Shown in pieces: positions 61,208 through 64,000 of a stretch of 64,000 nucleotides of DNA. This DNA is from Bacteroidia bacterium (GTDB lineage: Bacteria > Bacteroidota > Bacteroidia > B-17B0 > Aurantibacillaceae). The notes beneath the pieces are model-generated. The model saw nothing but the letters and a program-made list of their open reading frames with translations, did no database searches and was not told the origin of the DNA. Positions within the stretch are counted from its first letter, which is position 1. Each line of letters starts with the position of its first letter. The translations under genes were made by a program, and so were the position numbers. The stretch is taken from NCBI GenBank assembly GCA_016787895.1, contig JAEUTN010000020.1:62001-126000 (forward strand), read 5' to 3'.

Positions 61208-62074
61208 CTACCTCTTCGCCCTCAAAAACCTTTGCTTGCCACTCATGTCTTTGATCAAATTCACCTCTCTGAAGAGTCCGGAAGAAGTTGCTAGTGTTTG
61301 TACCTCATTCGCCGTTAAGGGGTTTAATTCGAAATACAAACTTCCGCCGGGATTCAGAAGCAGAGAACAATGTTCGATGATTTTTCTGTAAAACAAAATG
61401 GGATCCGTTCCCTCCACAAACAAAGCCAGGTGGGGTTCGTGCTCAAGTACCTGTTTTTCCATTTGCGCTGCTTCGGAACGTAACACGTATGGCGGATTGC
61501 TTACAATCACATCAAACCTTGCAGCAACACGGGCCGGAAAATTGGAAGCCAATACATCGTTTTTAAAAAACTGAATTTCCGTTTCATTTAAAAGCGCGTT
61601 TTCCAAAGCCAACTCCAACGCCTCCGCGCAAATATCACAGGCAAACACCTCCGCTAAAGGCAGGTGTTTTTTTAAACTCACAGGGATACAACCCGAACCC
61701 GTGCCAATGTCCAGAATGTATTTTGCATTTTTGTTTTCCTTAATAATCCTGTCGCACAACTCTTCGGTTTCAGGTCGGGGAATTAAGACCTGATGGTTGA
61801 CTTTGAATTTTAAACCCATAAACCAGGCTTCTCCCAAAATGTGTTGCAGGGGGATGTGTTTTTTTAGTGCCTTTGCGCAATCGTAAATGTCCAATATCTC
61901 ACTCTGTTGTAAACGGTGTTGCAGTTCTGAAGCCAGCTTGACTTTTGGTATTCCCAGGTAATGTTCAACCGCCAATTCAAATAAAGCCTGCGTTTCTCCT
62001 TCTCCATAAATGGGGATTAGCTCTTTTTTATAATACTCCTGCATGGCTTTCAGGCTATTGTCGGAAATGCGCAT
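61208..62074 (-). CDS. prmC: Release factor glutamine methyltransferase PrmC (HemK)
   Basis: 288 residues. Methylates the glutamine of the GGQ motif in release factors RF1 and RF2. Seen: helical N-terminal domain with P-L-Q-H-I-L-G-E-A-W-F near residue 75, S-adenosylmethionine motif I-L-D-I-G-T-G-S-G-C-I near residue 115, and the catalytic V-S-N-P-P-Y-V near residue 186. The gene lies three bases behind the subtilase gene on the same strand, so the two are probably co-transcribed although unrelated in function. Confidence 0.95.
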   Translation of the reverse strand: MRISDNSLKAMQEYYKKELIPIYGEGETQALFELAVEHYLGIPKVKLASELQHRLQQSEILDIYDCAKALKKHIPLQHILGEAWFMGLKFKVNHQVLIPRPETEELCDRIIKENKNAKYILDIGTGSGCIPVSLKKHLPLAEVFACDICAEALELALENALLNETEIQFFKNDVLASNFPARVAARFDVIVSNPPYVLRSEAAQMEKQVLEHEPHLALFVEGTDPILFYRKIIEHCSLLLNPGGSLYFELNPLTANEVQTLATSSGLFREVNLIKDMSGKQRFLRAKR

Positions 62075-62077
62075 AAA

Positions 62078-64000
62078 TCAGTCCCTGATCAATTTATAGT
62101 GATAATTCCCTGTAGCGTTGCTGAGTTGCAAAAGCAAAAGACCATGATAATCATTTAATAGAAACGACAGGTTGATTTCAGAGTTGGTTTCTTTAAGTAA
62201 TTGTTCCATGAGTAAACCGCCTTTGGCATCATACAATCGGGCGAGGGTTTTTTCATTTGCATTTTTTAAACGCACCGTCAATGCATCCGAAAAAGGATTT
62301 GGGAAGACCAAAGCAAAATCATTTTCTGTTTGTTCGGGTACTTCCAGCACAATGGGCTCATTGCATAACAATGTGGCTTTCCCGTCGAGTTTGCCAAAAC
62401 CCCAGCGGGGGTGAGGAAGCGCTAACCCGGTATAATCATCCCGGTAAGCACAATTGCGAACCGCTGAAATGATTTCCCTGTTTGTGGCGTTGGGGTTTTT
62501 CTGCAAATACAAAGCGGCCAATCCTGCCACAACCGGTGAAGCCGCTGAAGTGCCTCCTGACTGAATATGAAAACTACCCTGGGCTACTACTGTGGGGTTG
62601 AATTGTAGGTAATAGTTTTGATAAAATAAACACATAGGAGCCGCCACGTTATTGCCTGTAGCGCTCACATCCGGTTTCTGCCGCAAATCGCGGGTAGGGC
62701 CCGAGCTGCTTTCGGGAGAAAGGTCGCCGGCAATTTCTCCGGTATTTATGGTGCCGGTGATGCTCACAAAATTGCGCGTGTTCACGTAGTTGGCCACGGT
62801 AAGTATTTCATCGCTGCACTGAAAACTGCTCACCATGTTCATGCTGGAATCGGGTTTTGCATAACGCGCAATGGCTGGATACTGCAAAGAGGAAGGCAGG
62901 GGCGCATCAACAAAATCAAAGTTCCAGGCATCGTGCAGGCCCTGGCCCCGGGTTTCGATGGACCATAGCAAATTGCTGCTGTCGGCTTTTATAAGAAAAC
63001 TCAATTCATATACACCATAGGAATTAATGGACGCGGCACTTTCAACAATGCCAATTCGGTTGTTATTGATTTTGAGAGTGTCCTTACGAATGGTGTTGAG
63101 TGCGTAGTTGTATGTTTTAAAACCGATGTTACCCATATACGAATAATTGCCTCTGTTGGCGCCTATACTGAATTGCAATTGTTGGATCTGATTGAGATCC
63201 CCATAAAGTGTATGTTCAAGTTGTAAGTTGTTGCTTTTGATCCAGGTGAACACTGTATCCCCATTGTGTACCTGGGCTCTGGCATGAAATGGAATGTGTC
63301 CCGCGTTTCCGGCTGCAGCCACCATCACACGACCCGCTTGGTTGGCCATCATGGCATCAATGGTTTTGGCTTCCGCGTCGGTACCATCGTGACTGCCATA
63401 ATAATTTCCAAGACTTGCATTAATCACAAAAGGTTTATTTAAAAGTATGGCTTTACTCACAATGTAATGCACTGCATCGGCCACCGTAGGCCCGGGTCGG
63501 TTAAAATCAAGCGCAACAACCAGCAAATCGCATTTTGGGGCTATACCTTCAAAACGTCCGCTTGCCAAGCCATTACCCGAAGCAATACCTGCAACGCCGG
63601 TACCATGTCCATAGTATTGCTGATCGCTGTGCGTGCAAAGGTTTGCGTTTATTTCAGCTGAGCTCCATTGTTGTCCGTAATTGTAAGGTTGAGGCGTAGA
63701 GGGATTATTAGCAAGCCGTTGATCCCAAAGAAATCGGATACGGGTATTGCCAAGGGTGTCTTTAAAATCAGGATGAGAAAAATCGATGCCGGTATCAATG
63801 ATGCCCATGAGTACGCCGTTTCCATCATAAGCCTGAGACAGGGGAGCGGTCCACACTTTTACGCCTTGCACACGGTTGCGGTAATACAGGGTATCATTAA
63901 GCGGTGTTTTATGGGCGGGAATAAGTTCGGCTCTTTCAATAATGCCGTTGCGGATGAGTTCAGTAAGGGTTTGGGCTTTGCATTGTATGGAGGCCATTTG
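62078..64000 (-). CDS. Secreted subtilisin-like (S8) protease with T9SS tail, 5' end cut by the window
   Basis: At least 640 residues; the frame runs to the right edge. The first visible residues (A-S-I-Q-C-K-A-Q-T) look like the end of a signal peptide, so only a few codons are missing. Catalytic triad: Asp in G-I-I-D-T-G-I-D-F-S-H near residue 65, His in G-H-G-T-G-V-A-G near residue 130 and Ser in S-G-G-T-S-A-A-S-P near residue 480. An insert of some 200 residues separates His and Ser, as in other Bacteroidota subtilases. The C-terminus (V-F-P-N-P-F-S-D-A-L-T-V) is a T9SS type A domain. Confidence 0.9.
   Translation of the reverse strand, partial: QMASIQCKAQTLTELIRNGIIERAELIPAHKTPLNDTLYYRNRVQGVKVWTAPLSQAYDGNGVLMGIIDTGIDFSHPDFKDTLGNTRIRFLWDQRLANNPSTPQPYNYGQQWSSAEINANLCTHSDQQYYGHGTGVAGIASGNGLASGRFEGIAPKCDLLVVALDFNRPGPTVADAVHYIVSKAILLNKPFVINASLGNYYGSHDGTDAEAKTIDAMMANQAGRVMVAAAGNAGHIPFHARAQVHNGDTVFTWIKSNNLQLEHTLYGDLNQIQQLQFSIGANRGNYSYMGNIGFKTYNYALNTIRKDTLKINNNRIGIVESAASINSYGVYELSFLIKADSSNLLWSIETRGQGLHDAWNFDFVDAPLPSSLQYPAIARYAKPDSSMNMVSSFQCSDEILTVANYVNTRNFVSITGTINTGEIAGDLSPESSSGPTRDLRQKPDVSATGNNVAAPMCLFYQNYYLQFNPTVVAQGSFHIQSGGTSAASPVVAGLAALYLQKNPNATNREIISAVRNCAYRDDYTGLALPHPRWGFGKLDGKATLLCNEPIVLEVPEQTENDFALVFPNPFSDALTVRLKNANEKTLARLYDAKGGLLMEQLLKETNSEINLSFLLNDYHGLLLLQLSNATGNYHYKLIRD

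Noticed and set aside
60982..61254. 90-codon open frame between nusB and prmC
   Set aside because: It is built from the palindromic repeats listed there and runs into prmC; no coding features.
1..64000. tRNA, rRNA, prophage or integrative element
   Set aside because: No cloverleaf-like sequence, rRNA core, integrase or phage structural gene was recognised by reading; a tRNA and rRNA scan would confirm.

Overview
The window comes from a member of the Bacteroidota, chromosomal and almost fully coding. Evidence seen in the sequence: several proteins end in type IX secretion (T9SS) sorting domains, there is a giant gliding-motility-type adhesin next to a PorP/SprF-like gene, the FtsZ tail ends in the N-N-x-x-L-H-D peptide typical of the phylum, a complete alternative complex III (Act) operon runs into a cytochrome oxidase, and several starts are preceded by TAnnTTTG promoter boxes with no clear Shine-Dalgarno. 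No rRNA, tRNA, prophage or CRISPR array was seen. I cannot place it below phylum level.

Layout. 1-4000: end of the division cluster (murC end, ftsQ, ftsA, ftsZ) closed by a strong terminator. 4047-12710: a small STAS-like protein, then on the minus strand dinB, a REP-associated transposase, a DnaE2-like polymerase and leuS; the two mutagenic polymerase genes are separated by the transposase and its REP palindromes. 12711-13133: a GC-rich non-coding block with nested inverted repeats. 13134-25408: a secreted T9SS protein, an omega-amidase, a membrane TPR protein, a three-gene sugar/lipid operon (GT2-GT9-SDR), a glycine-rich T9SS protein, lipB, a phosphosugar isomerase and a Nudix hydrolase. 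25527-36930: a 2,924-residue repeat adhesin overlapping a PorP-like gene, then an unrecognised 569-residue protein. 37212-48729: actABCDEF-coxBA, an electron-transfer operon from quinol to oxygen, closed by a terminator. 48854-64000: housekeeping and single genes (pirin, DUF4476 protein, GDP-mannose pyrophosphorylase, DEAD-box helicase, aminotransferase, lipoprotein, rhomboid protease, ABC transporter, leucine dehydrogenase, nusB, prmC, a secreted subtilase cut by the window edge).

The most unusual signal is mobile DNA living in frame inside essential or conserved genes. LeuRS carries a complete DUF559 (Vsr-like) endonuclease domain of about 150 residues in its editing domain. At DNA level this insert has inverted ends, internal palindromes near both ends and a possible 4-bp target duplication; excising 450 bp restores a continuous LeuRS reading frame. 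A second, non-catalytic repeat of about 90 bp is inserted in frame in the omega-amidase. A REP/transposase unit lies exactly between dinB and dnaE2 and supplies the dinB stop codon. Together these suggest a genome in which palindromic repeat families are active and tolerated inside proteins.
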